The notes beneath the pieces are model-generated. The model was not told the origin of the DNA, did no database searches, and worked only from the letters and a program-made list of their open reading frames with translations. A stretch of 64,000 bases of DNA from Desulfatitalea tepidiphila (GTDB lineage: Bacteria; Desulfobacterota; Desulfobacteria; Desulfobacterales; Desulfosarcinaceae): the NCBI RefSeq assembly GCF_001293685.1, contig NZ_BCAG01000005.1, forward strand, positions 248,001 to 312,000. The letters are read 5' to 3'. Below are positions 44,449 through 53,022 of the stretch, piece by piece. Both the position numbers and the translations under genes were made by a program. Every line of letters starts with the position of its first letter. Position 1 is the first letter of the stretch.

Positions 44449-45363
44449 ATGTCAACGAAGATACGCGTATTGATGGTGGACGACGAAGAACGCTTTCGTG
44501 AAACCACCGCCAAGCTCCTGACCAACCGGGGCTTTGAAACCACTATTGCCGGAAGTGGTGAGGAAGCGATTGAAATCATTCAAAACAAACCTCACGACGT
44601 TGTCGTGCTGGACATCAAGATGCCCGGTATGGATGGACACCAGGCCTTGTCGAAAATCAAGCACCTGCAGCCCGATGCCCAGGTGATCATGCTCACCGGG
44701 CATGGCACGCCCAATTCGGCCCGCGCCGCCTTGACCCAGGATGCCTTCGATTACTTGAGCAAACCTTGCGACATCGACATTCTTACGGCCAAGATCAACG
44801 CGGCCTACCTGGAGAAAAGGGGGGAAGGGAAAAAGGGGGGCCGACGAGAGAAAAAGGTTCGCGACATCATGATCCATGTCGAAGACTACTCCAAGGTATC
44901 GGTGGATGATACGGTCAAGGACGCCGTATCGACCCTCTTGACCTCCTTCAACAAATTCATCTCCAGCGGCCGCCTCATGGAGACCGGCCATCGCTCGCTG
45001 TTGGTTTACGATCGATCGGGCAAGCTTGCCGGCATCCTCAGCATCACCGATCTCATGCGGGCCTTGCGACCGGCCTACCTATCGGCAGCCAAGCCCTCCA
45101 TGGCCGACAGTATGCAGTATTCGGCCATGTTCTGGGAAGGGCTCTTCACCACCCAGGCCAGGGCCCTGGCCAACAAAAAGGTAGGCGAAATCATGTCCGA
45201 CACGCCAATATCTGTAGACCAGGAGAGCAATCTGATGGAGGTTGCCAATCTCATGTTCACCTCCAGAATCCGGCGCCTCATCGTCACCGACCTCAACAAG
45301 AAGGTCGTCGGTGTGGTGCGGGAACAGGAAATCTTCTTCGAAATCGCCAACATCATCATCTGA
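44449..45363 (+). CDS. Receiver - tandem CBS domain protein
   Basis: A 304-residue protein from ATG 44449 (aaggag at 10 nt; the ATG at 44440 is only one base from it). The receiver has Asp11/12, phospho-acceptor Asp55 (VVLDIKMPGMDG), Thr83 and Lys105. A Lys/Gly/Arg-rich linker (EKRGEGKKGGRREKK) leads to a CBS pair: VRDIMIHVEDYSKVSVDDTV...LAGILSITDLMRAL (about 137-210) and VGEIMSDTPISVDQES...IRRLIVTDLNKKVVGVVREQE (about 245-304). CBS pairs bind adenine nucleotides and gate many channels and transporters. With the permease gene 53 bp downstream, this looks like a transport regulator combining phosphorylation and energy status. Confidence 0.9.
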   Translation: MSTKIRVLMVDDEERFRETTAKLLTNRGFETTIAGSGEEAIEIIQNKPHDVVVLDIKMPGMDGHQALSKIKHLQPDAQVIMLTGHGTPNSARAALTQDAFDYLSKPCDIDILTAKINAAYLEKRGEGKKGGRREKKVRDIMIHVEDYSKVSVDDTVKDAVSTLLTSFNKFISSGRLMETGHRSLLVYDRSGKLAGILSITDLMRALRPAYLSAAKPSMADSMQYSAMFWEGLFTTQARALANKKVGEIMSDTPISVDQESNLMEVANLMFTSRIRRLIVTDLNKKVVGVVREQEIFFEIANIII

Positions 45364-45416
45364 TTCCGTGCAGAACGATGACGCACCGGATGATCCCGTT
45401 CAGGAGGTAAATCACT

Positions 45417-47270
45417 ATGGCAGCGGTTCAAAAGGCAAAGCCCACCGGCTATGACAAATATGTGGATTGGAAGCTATTCGCTATTCCTGTGGTATTGTTC
45501 TTTCTAATCCTATTTCTGCCGACCGTATCCGGCATGAAAGATGTCGGCGCCGAATACAAGGTCGGTCCCAAGGCGGTGATCGCCCATATCACCCAAACCC
45601 TTTTCAATATTCAACCGGCGGACGCCGAGCAGTGGCAGCGGCTCACTGCTCAGATCATGGAGCAAAACATGCAGATGGGCGCCTTCGGCAAGGCGCGATT
45701 TCTAAAACGTGATCTTGCATGGTGCAGAAAGTACAAAATCAGCGCCGACGCATCGAATCTCGAAAAAGCGCGGCAGTACGTTGAGGCCAACCTGAGCGAC
45801 GAGCAGTTCAGAAAATTGATGCAGGAGAGCAGCGATTTACGGAAGAGCGGCCTTGATTTTAATCAACTCACCGGAGATGATAAAAAAGCCGCCCAAAAGG
45901 GCGCGTGGCATATCAAGGTCACCATCGCCATGGTCGTCTTCGTGGTTTTCTGTTTCCTGACCGAGTGCATCCCTCTGCCAGGTGTCGCCTTTTGCATCGG
46001 ACTGATCCTGGTCTTTTCCGGGGTGGTCAGCCGACAGGAGGTGGCCATGCTCTACTGGGACGACGCCGTATGGTTCATCATGGGCAGCCTCATGTTCGCG
46101 GCGGCCTTCGTCAAGACCGGCGTGGACAAGCGGGTCTGCCTGGCCATCTTCAAGCGCATGGCTGTTCCCAGCGTGCGCTGGATCACGCTGATCTTTTTCA
46201 TCATCATCGCCCCCCTGGCGTCGTTCATCTCCGACCATGCCCTGGCCGCCATGTTCCTGCCCATCGGGATCCTTCTATACCAGAACAGCCTGACCGACGA
46301 AATCCCAGAGGACATGGAACTGGCCAAGATGTTGATGATCACCATCGCCATGGCCTGCAACATCGGCGGCTTCGGCGCACCATCAGGCGGCGCCCGCAAC
46401 GTCATCATGATGACCTACCTCAACGACATGTTCGGTATGGACATCGGCTACTTCCAATGGGTCAGTTACGCCATGCCGTTCGTCATCTGCATGATCCCCA
46501 TCACCTGGTTCGTCACCACCTGGCGCTTCAAGCCCCGCATCACCTCCCTGGCGCCGGCCATGGATCAGCTCAAACGAGAAATCGACAAAATGGGCGGTTG
46601 GAACCGCCAGCAAATCGTTTCGATCATTATCTTCCTGGTCATGGTTTTTGGCTGGTTCACCGAGAAAGTCTTCTACGACATGGGGATTCTCCCGGTCCGC
46701 CTGGGGATCGGAGTCATCGCCATCGCCGGGGCCGTGGCTTACCTGTTGAGCGGCGTGGTCAATTGGCGCGATTACCAGCAAAAGGTCGACTGGGGCGTGG
46801 TCTGGCTTTACGCAGGCGCCATCATCTTCGGCCGCACCCTGGACAGCACCGGCGCCGCCTACTGGCTGGCCCGCACCTGCATTGAAGGCCTGGCCCATTT
46901 TGGAATGGACGCCGGAGCGCCACTATTGGTGCTCAACAACGCCATGACGGCTGTCATCACCAATCTGATGGCTGACGGCCCGGCGGCAGCGGCGGTGGGC
47001 CCCATCTCCCTCAACATGGCCGGCCTCGTGCATCCGGGCACCACTTTCCTGCCGTTTATCGCCATGAGTACCGCCTGCGCCTCCTCGTTCGCCTACTGCA
47101 TGATCATCGGCACGCCGCCCAATGCCATCGTCTACGCCAGCGGGTACCTGGGACCCAAGGACTTTCTGCGCGTCGGCGTCATCATGTGGATCGTGGCCAA
47201 CGCGTTTCTCATGATCCTCACGCTGGGATATTGGGTTGTAAGAGGATTCGGCGGTTTGCCGGCATTTTAG
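45417..47270 (+). CDS. SLC13/DASS-type permease with large extracytoplasmic insert
   Basis: A 617-residue transporter. TM1 is at about 19-39, then ~125 residues of charged extracytoplasmic sequence (QQ/LT-rich helices, e.g. DAEQWQRLTAQIMEQN), then the DASS-like core (TIAMVVFVVFCFLTECIPLPG). The classical Ser-Asn-Thr motifs are Ser272-Asp-His (FISDHALAAMFLP) and Ala519-Asp-Gly (MADGPAAAAVGP), like the receiver fusion and unlike the pair at 25-31 kb. A strong aggagg Shine-Dalgarno is present. It is the transport gene of the third dCache operon. Confidence 0.9.
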   Translation: MAAVQKAKPTGYDKYVDWKLFAIPVVLFFLILFLPTVSGMKDVGAEYKVGPKAVIAHITQTLFNIQPADAEQWQRLTAQIMEQNMQMGAFGKARFLKRDLAWCRKYKISADASNLEKARQYVEANLSDEQFRKLMQESSDLRKSGLDFNQLTGDDKKAAQKGAWHIKVTIAMVVFVVFCFLTECIPLPGVAFCIGLILVFSGVVSRQEVAMLYWDDAVWFIMGSLMFAAAFVKTGVDKRVCLAIFKRMAVPSVRWITLIFFIIIAPLASFISDHALAAMFLPIGILLYQNSLTDEIPEDMELAKMLMITIAMACNIGGFGAPSGGARNVIMMTYLNDMFGMDIGYFQWVSYAMPFVICMIPITWFVTTWRFKPRITSLAPAMDQLKREIDKMGGWNRQQIVSIIIFLVMVFGWFTEKVFYDMGILPVRLGIGVIAIAGAVAYLLSGVVNWRDYQQKVDWGVVWLYAGAIIFGRTLDSTGAAYWLARTCIEGLAHFGMDAGAPLLVLNNAMTAVITNLMADGPAAAAVGPISLNMAGLVHPGTTFLPFIAMSTACASSFAYCMIIGTPPNAIVYASGYLGPKDFLRVGVIMWIVANAFLMILTLGYWVVRGFGGLPAF

Positions 47271-47280
47271 AACTTCCGAA

Positions 47281-47312
47281 AGGTCCCTTCCTTGATCCTA
47301 AGGAGGGGACCT
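47281..47312 (+). promoter_or_regulatory. Strong hairpin after the permease gene
   Basis: AGGTCCCTTCCTT and AAGGAGGGGACCT form a 13-bp stem with one G-T pair and a 6-base loop. It starts 10 bp after the permease stop. No T tract follows, so it may protect the 3' end or attenuate transcription rather than stop it completely. The small membrane-protein gene lies just downstream. Confidence 0.55.
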
Positions 47313-47360
47313 CTGCCCACTAAAAACCAACTATCTCATTCATGCGAAAGGTACAACGGA

Positions 47361-47519
47361 ATGAAACAGCACATAACCTCTAAGCCCTCTTCCATCCGGA
47401 AACGAATCAAAACCTTCGGCCGTGTGAAGTTCAGCAAGAACGCGGAGCGGACCGCTTTTTTCGTCCTCACGTTGATCATGCTGGCCGCCGGCCTTTTGGC
47501 AAAAATGGAGATCTGGTAG
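47361..47519 (+). CDS. Small single-helix membrane protein, unrecognised
   Basis: A 52-residue frame from ATG 47361 with gaaagg about 10 bases upstream. The N-terminal 30 residues are strongly basic (SSIRKRIKTFGRVKFSK), followed by one hydrophobic helix (TAFFVLTLIMLAAGLLA, residues 31-47) and a short KMEIW end. By charge bias the N-terminus should be cytoplasmic. I recognise no family. Its place after the permease and its size fit a small regulatory subunit of a transporter, but a spurious frame is possible. Confidence 0.5.
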   Translation: MKQHITSKPSSIRKRIKTFGRVKFSKNAERTAFFVLTLIMLAAGLLAKMEIW

Positions 47520-47706
47520 CCGGTCTCTGCCTCTCTGATCCAACCAGCAAAGCCCAGCAAAGCGATGCAGCTTGACCCGCCACCAGCCATCCACCTCCAC
47601 ACCGCAATTGGCATGCCCAACTTACCTGTGTTATAAATTCAAGCTGAGAATACAACGGTAGCTTGGCCCTTCATGCAATCATAATAGAACTATACAAAAG
47701 AGAGAT

Positions 47707-49005
47707 ATGAACCCATCGCACGCCTTGACGGATGACGATCAAATGCTCGCCGAATTGAAAAACCTTCGGCGCATGTTTCACCAACGGCCGGAAATCGGAT
47801 TTCATGAATTCTGGACGACCGCAAAGATTTGCGAATACCTCTCACGATTGAATTGCACGCTCTTTTACGGCGACAGTTTGTATAGGGATTTTCCTGAGCC
47901 GGAATTGCTCTCCCAGTGGACGGATAACCGCACCGATCGTGCCGGCGAAGACCAACAAACCCAAAGCTGGATCGACCAACTCAACGGCCGCACCGGCGTG
48001 GTGGCATGGATCGAGGGAGGTGAGCCGGGTCCGACCTTCGGATTTCGGTTCGACATCGACGGCCTGCCCATCGCCGAATCGACCGAAAAGACCCATCGGC
48101 CATTTTCGCAGGGGTTTCATGCCATCAACGGCAACATGCACGCCTGCGGCCACGACGGCCATATGGCCATGGGACTCGTTCTGGCCAGGCTGCTGGTTGA
48201 GCAAGCCCCCCAGCTACAAGGCAACTACTATCTTTTCTTCCAGCCGGCCGAAGAGGCCATTTTCGGCGGTAAAATTTTCTCTAAACTGCCTTTCGTGAAA
48301 AAGATCGATTACTTCTTTGCCATCCACATCGGCCTGATCCCTTCGCGGAATGTGATCTGCGGGCTATCGTTTCTGGCCGACAAGCGATACCAGGTGACGT
48401 TCCGCGGCCGAAGCGCCCATGCCGGCGCAGAGCCCGAGGCCGGCCGCAACGCCTTGCTGGCGGCTTGCGTCGCGGTCACCCAGCTCTATGCCCTTTCCCG
48501 CCACAGCCAAGGCGCATCGCGGATCAACGTCGGCGGGTTCAGCGCCGAGAATGCGGCCAACATCATCGCCGACAAAGCCCGATTCGAGCTGGATTTAAGG
48601 GGGGAGACCAACGCCATCTGCGACTACCTTGATCGCCGGGCCCGGGAGATGATCCGGGGCGCGGCGCAGATGCATGCCTTGAAGGCCGACATGACGTTTG
48701 TGGCCGACGCGGAAACCGCCGTCAACTCACCGGAGCTCATCCAGGAGGTAAAAAAAGCGTGCCTGGATATCGGCATCGAAGAAGAGGCGATCGTCGACCG
48801 CTTCCTCGTGTCGGGCAGTGAAGACGCCACCTTCATCATGAATGAAGTACTTCGCAACGGCGGATTGGCCACCTATATCGGTCTCTGTTCGCCGACATAC
48901 GGTGGCCATCACAACGAGACGTTCGACTTCGACGAGGATCTCCTCACTCGGGGCGTGCGGCTCTTATATCAACTTGCCAACAATATGATGGACAAACCCG
49001 CATGA
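47707..49005 (+). CDS. M20-family amidohydrolase (AbgA-like)
   Basis: A 432-residue metal-dependent hydrolase. Motifs are MFHQRPEIGFHEF, FRFDIDGLPI, MHACGHDGHMAMGL (metal-binding His/Asp), FQPAEEA (catalytic/metal Glu pair), the dimerisation segment RGRSAHAGAEPEAGRNAL and the terminal GGHHNETFDFDE. Family members remove acyl groups from amino acids; AbgA cleaves p-aminobenzoyl-glutamate. An unusual ~35-residue insertion (about 60-100, DSLYRDFPEPELL and onward) lies before the first metal motif. Cytoplasmic. Gagag upstream of ATG. Confidence 0.87.
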   Translation: MNPSHALTDDDQMLAELKNLRRMFHQRPEIGFHEFWTTAKICEYLSRLNCTLFYGDSLYRDFPEPELLSQWTDNRTDRAGEDQQTQSWIDQLNGRTGVVAWIEGGEPGPTFGFRFDIDGLPIAESTEKTHRPFSQGFHAINGNMHACGHDGHMAMGLVLARLLVEQAPQLQGNYYLFFQPAEEAIFGGKIFSKLPFVKKIDYFFAIHIGLIPSRNVICGLSFLADKRYQVTFRGRSAHAGAEPEAGRNALLAACVAVTQLYALSRHSQGASRINVGGFSAENAANIIADKARFELDLRGETNAICDYLDRRAREMIRGAAQMHALKADMTFVADAETAVNSPELIQEVKKACLDIGIEEEAIVDRFLVSGSEDATFIMNEVLRNGGLATYIGLCSPTYGGHHNETFDFDEDLLTRGVRLLYQLANNMMDKPA

Positions 49006-49064
49006 TAAACTGAAGCGCGGCGCTATCCGATACTGCCCGGTGGCTCTGCGAGAAAAGGTGCTGC

Positions 49065-50261
49065 ATGTCTCTGCTGTTCTCTCCCCTGAAAATCGGCCAG
49101 TTGACCCTCCCCAACCGGTTCGTCTGCTCGGCCACCTACGAGGGTATGGCCGACGCCTCCGGCCGGGTGAGCGACGCTTTCATCCAGCGCTATGTGCAGC
49201 TGGCCCGGGGTGGCGTGGGCCTGGCCATCACCGGCCACATGTTCGTTCAACGTTCCGGTCGCGCCATGCCGTTTCAGACCGGCATCCACCAGGACGATAT
49301 GATCCCGGGCTTGAAACAACTGACATCCGCGGTTCATGCGGCCGGCGGCCGCATCGTCTTCCAGTTGTCCCACGCCGGTCGCCAGACCACGAAGAAAATG
49401 GCCGGGCAGCGGCCCCTGGCGCCGTCCGCCATCGGCAGGGACCCGGTCAACTTCGTCAAGCCAGAGGCCATGACCGATGAAGAAATCGACCTCACCATCG
49501 AGTCTTTCGCTTCTGCGGCCGGCAGAGCGGTGGCGGCCCATGCCGACGGCATCCAGCTTCACTGCGCCCACGGCTACCTGATCAACGAATTCCTGTCGCC
49601 CTATTTCAATGTTCGCAAAGACGCCTGGGGCGGCAGCGATGAAAACCGCTTCAGGTTCCTTCAGGAGATTGTCCGCGAGGTCAAATCGGTTCTGCCGGAC
49701 AACTTTCCAGTGCTGGTGAAGATCAACACCAATGACCACACCCCCGGCCAAGGCATCACCCCCGACCTGACAGCCAAATATGCCGCCTGGTTGCGGGCCA
49801 TGGACATCGACGCGGTGGAGATCAGCTGCGGCACGGCCAACTACTCCTTCATGAACATGTGCCGCGGAGATGTGCCCACACCCGAACTGCTCGGGAGCCT
49901 GCCCTGGTGGAAAAGGCCGTTGGGCCGCCGCATCCTCGCAAAGATGCAGGGCCGCTACGATCTTGAAGAGGGCTACAACCGCCAGGCCGCCAAAACCATT
50001 AAACCGGCCCTCGGGCATACGCCCCTGGTCCTGGTGGGCGGTCTGCGGACCGTCGCTCAGATGGAAACTTTGCTGGAAGAGGGCCATGCAGACCTGATCG
50101 CCATGGCACGCCCCTTCATCCGGGAGCCGGCGCTGGTGCACAAGATCAAGTCGGGCGAAATCGACAGGGTGGCCTGCGTCTCCTGCAACCGCTGCCTGGC
50201 CGCCGTGACGGCCGGACTGCCGATTCGCTGCTATCAGAGACGCTGGCCCAGCAAGCTTTAG
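49065..50261 (+). CDS. NADH:flavin oxidoreductase, old yellow enzyme family
   Basis: A 398-residue FMN TIM barrel. It opens SLLFSPLKIGQLTLPNRFV and carries FQLSHAGRQT, HADGIQLHCAHGYLINEFLSPYFNVRKDAWGG in two adjoining blocks and a C-terminal phosphate-binding VLVGGLRT. The tail has CVSCNRC, the start of the iron-sulfur cluster motif of 2,4-dienoyl-CoA reductase-like enzymes. The protein ends shortly after, so it has the barrel without the second flavin domain. The substrate is unknown. Its 3' end overlaps the convergent glucan synthase gene by four bases. Confidence 0.87.
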   Translation: MSLLFSPLKIGQLTLPNRFVCSATYEGMADASGRVSDAFIQRYVQLARGGVGLAITGHMFVQRSGRAMPFQTGIHQDDMIPGLKQLTSAVHAAGGRIVFQLSHAGRQTTKKMAGQRPLAPSAIGRDPVNFVKPEAMTDEEIDLTIESFASAAGRAVAAHADGIQLHCAHGYLINEFLSPYFNVRKDAWGGSDENRFRFLQEIVREVKSVLPDNFPVLVKINTNDHTPGQGITPDLTAKYAAWLRAMDIDAVEISCGTANYSFMNMCRGDVPTPELLGSLPWWKRPLGRRILAKMQGRYDLEEGYNRQAAKTIKPALGHTPLVLVGGLRTVAQMETLLEEGHADLIAMARPFIREPALVHKIKSGEIDRVACVSCNRCLAAVTAGLPIRCYQRRWPSKL

Positions 50262-52852
50262 GCGGATGCCGTGCTCTTTTTTAAACCGGCGTTGCTCGAA
50301 CGTCTGGCCGGAAAGGCGCTGACCAAAGCAACGAAGAGGGTGGCGGCGTAGGGAATGGATTGAACGACCAGTACGGTGACCCACAGATTGATGTCCAGGG
50401 TGTCCATTTTCTGCAGATAGGCGATGGTGCCGGCGGCGCTGACCAGTGCCAGGAAGAGCAGGAACTCTTCCACGCAGACCGACAGCGCTTTAAGCAGGGG
50501 GGATCCGCCCACCATTTTGGGGGTGCGGAAGAACGGCTTGTCTTTGGTGAAAAATCCGGAAAGCACCGCCCGGGCCACGGTGTGAGAGAGGGCAAGTCCG
50601 GCGATGGCTGCGGCCAGGGTCTGCAGGATGGTGGCCTTGACCCGCGTACGGTAGAGATAAAACGATTTGGCCATTTTAAAAGCGAACAGGGCCAGCGGCA
50701 GGATCGAAAAGATGACCAGCGGGGGGTCGACTTTCAGGGGCGCCGCGATCATGGCCACGGCCCAGCACAAAGCAGCCAGGTTGAACAGCAGATTGGCGCC
50801 ATCGGCCAGCCAGGGAAGCCACCCGGCGATAAAGTGGTATCGCTGGCCGCGGGTCAATCGTTTCATCTTGTCGGAGAGCAGATGCGACGCGTGCCGGCGC
50901 AAAATCTGGATGGCGCCGTAGGCCCACCGGTGGCGCTGCTTTTTGTAATCCATGAAGGTATCCGGAATGAGGCCTCTCCCATAAGAGGTGGGCGTATAGA
51001 AAGCCTCGTAACCCTCCTCGAAAATTCGCAATCCCAGTTCCGCATCTTCGGTGATGCACCAGGGCGCCCATCCACCCACCTCCTCCAGGGCCTGACGCCG
51101 AATCAGGGTCATGGTGCCGTGCTGGATGATGGCGTTGCGTTCGTTGCGCGTCACCATGCCGATGAAGAAAAAGCCCCGGTATTCGGCATAGCACATGGCC
51201 TTGAATCCGCTCCAGGCCGAATCCCGGTAATCCTGGGGTGCCTGGACGATACCGATATGCAGGGATTGGAACTGGGGCACCAGTTCCCTGAGCCAATGCG
51301 GATAGACCATATAGTCGCTGTCGATCACGGCGATGATGGAGGCGTCGGCGTGGGTGCGGGCCAGGGCGTAGTTCAGGGCGCCGGCCTTAAAGCCCGAGAG
51401 CGGATCGACATGGAAAAAACGGAACCGCTCCCCGAGCTGCTCGCAATGGGCCTGGACCGGTTCCCAGACGCCGGGATCCTTGGTGTTGTTATCCACCACG
51501 ATCACCTCGAAGCGGGGATAGTCGAGTGTCGCCAGGCTGTCGAGAGTCTCGATCACCATGTCGGGCGGCTCGTTATAAATGGGCAGGTGAAGCGACACCA
51601 TGGGCAACTGGTCATCGTCCATGGCCACGGGCTTCAACCTGCGCCGCCAGCGGATGATCCAACGCGCCTCGGCCCATTCGTGGGCCTCGGTGAGCAGCAC
51701 GGCGATCACGCCGATCATGCCGCAAATCATCACCAAACCCACCAGGACGGTGACCACCGTCAAATATTGAGAGGTGTAATCGTAGACCACCCACACCGCT
51801 CCAGAAGCCACGGCGAACACCATCACGGCCAGAAAACCGCGTCCCCGGTTACCCAGCGTCTGACTGTCGATCAACAGGATGGCGAAGGTCACGGCGGCGA
51901 TCAACACCGAGATACCGGCCAATATGTACCAGTTTGCGATGGGGACGATGGGTTCGGTGAAGGGAAACTTTTCCTGGCGGTTGACATCGTAAACCCCCCA
52001 GTAGGCCCCCACCGAGCCTTCGGTATCCTTTTTCCACGGCTGATCAAAGGCCTCCATCACATAGTAGACATATTTTTCCTTGCTGGCGCGCGCCAGGAAG
52101 CGGCGCAGGAAAGTGGCCTGGTTGGCCGGCGACGCCACGGCCGATTGCCGGGTGCGGCCGTTGCTCGGCCACCCCACCTCGGCGATCACGATCGGCTTTT
52201 TGGGAAACATTTCCTTTAGAAGGTCAATCTTTTCGACCACATAATCCACAGCCGCGTCGATATGCACCCCTTCCCAATACGGCAGCATGTGAACAGCCAG
52301 ATAATCCACGTGATCAGCCAGCTCCGGATATTTGGTCCAGACATGCCACGGCTCGGCCGTGCTGACCGGGATGCCCAGTTTTCTACGGGCCGAGTCCAGG
52401 TATCCGATGAGCGTCTCGACGGGCAGATCCGCCCGCAGGATCGACTCGTTGCCGATGACGATGCGTACGATGTTGGGGTTGGTATTGGCGATGCGCAGCA
52501 TGGTCTCGATATCGGCCTCGTTTTTTTCCAGGTCCGCGCCGATCCAGACGCCCAGGGCCACATTGATTCTGTATTTCAATGCGAGTTCAGGTATCTTGGC
52601 CTGAACATGTTCCACGCTGTAGGTTCGCACCGCGTGGGTCTTGCCCTGGAGCAGGGCCAGGTCGCTTTCGATCTGGGCCTCCGAGGGATATTGGGCTGCC
52701 AGGGGACTCTGGCCGGCCTGAAACGGTGAAAAGGAGAACCCCTGTATACGGGTGGGCCAGGGCGGCTCCTGCTCCGGACGGTTGGCCACGGCCCAGATGC
52801 TCACGGCCAATATGGCGACGGCGATGGCAATGATGACACTTGAAGTTTTCAT
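50258..52852 (-). CDS. GH17-like / GT2 membrane beta-glucan synthase (NdvB-like)
   Basis: An 864-residue protein. A signal-anchor comes first, then an extracytoplasmic glycoside hydrolase family 17-like domain (about 35-300) with acid/base IGNES and nucleophile IAEVGWPSNG. Membrane helices at about 305-395 are followed by a cytoplasmic GT2 domain (about 415-680) with PIYNEP, VIDSDY, TEDAELG and the product-binding QRHRWAYG, and then five or so C-terminal helices. GT2 enzymes with this domain order make beta-1,3 or cyclic beta-glucans, and the GH17 part transglycosylates the product. Four bases overlap the OYE gene. A glycoside hydrolase is encoded divergently. Confidence 0.88.
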   Translation of the reverse strand: MKTSSVIIAIAVAILAVSIWAVANRPEQEPPWPTRIQGFSFSPFQAGQSPLAAQYPSEAQIESDLALLQGKTHAVRTYSVEHVQAKIPELALKYRINVALGVWIGADLEKNEADIETMLRIANTNPNIVRIVIGNESILRADLPVETLIGYLDSARRKLGIPVSTAEPWHVWTKYPELADHVDYLAVHMLPYWEGVHIDAAVDYVVEKIDLLKEMFPKKPIVIAEVGWPSNGRTRQSAVASPANQATFLRRFLARASKEKYVYYVMEAFDQPWKKDTEGSVGAYWGVYDVNRQEKFPFTEPIVPIANWYILAGISVLIAAVTFAILLIDSQTLGNRGRGFLAVMVFAVASGAVWVVYDYTSQYLTVVTVLVGLVMICGMIGVIAVLLTEAHEWAEARWIIRWRRRLKPVAMDDDQLPMVSLHLPIYNEPPDMVIETLDSLATLDYPRFEVIVVDNNTKDPGVWEPVQAHCEQLGERFRFFHVDPLSGFKAGALNYALARTHADASIIAVIDSDYMVYPHWLRELVPQFQSLHIGIVQAPQDYRDSAWSGFKAMCYAEYRGFFFIGMVTRNERNAIIQHGTMTLIRRQALEEVGGWAPWCITEDAELGLRIFEEGYEAFYTPTSYGRGLIPDTFMDYKKQRHRWAYGAIQILRRHASHLLSDKMKRLTRGQRYHFIAGWLPWLADGANLLFNLAALCWAVAMIAAPLKVDPPLVIFSILPLALFAFKMAKSFYLYRTRVKATILQTLAAAIAGLALSHTVARAVLSGFFTKDKPFFRTPKMVGGSPLLKALSVCVEEFLLFLALVSAAGTIAYLQKMDTLDINLWVTVLVVQSIPYAATLFVALVSAFPARRSSNAGLKKSTASA

Positions 52853-53022
52853 TTATGGAGCGGCTCTATAAATATAGACGTGATACGCACCCTATATGGA
52901 TGTGACATGACGGATCGGTATTTTCTTTCCAGCCGCTAATTATCTGCATTTTCAGAGATGCTCAAGTTTTTTTCGCAACGGCTCGATAATGATTATAATG
53001 ATGCCAAAAGGAGTTTGCCGTA

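Noticed and set aside
50360-52219. A 619-codon open frame antisense to the GH17-GT2 gene (similar long antisense frames lie over amylosucrase at 15451-16734, nadB at 55876-57588 and the OYE gene at 49023-50384)
   Set aside because: All mirror strongly conserved genes on the other strand, have atypical composition and no recognised domain.
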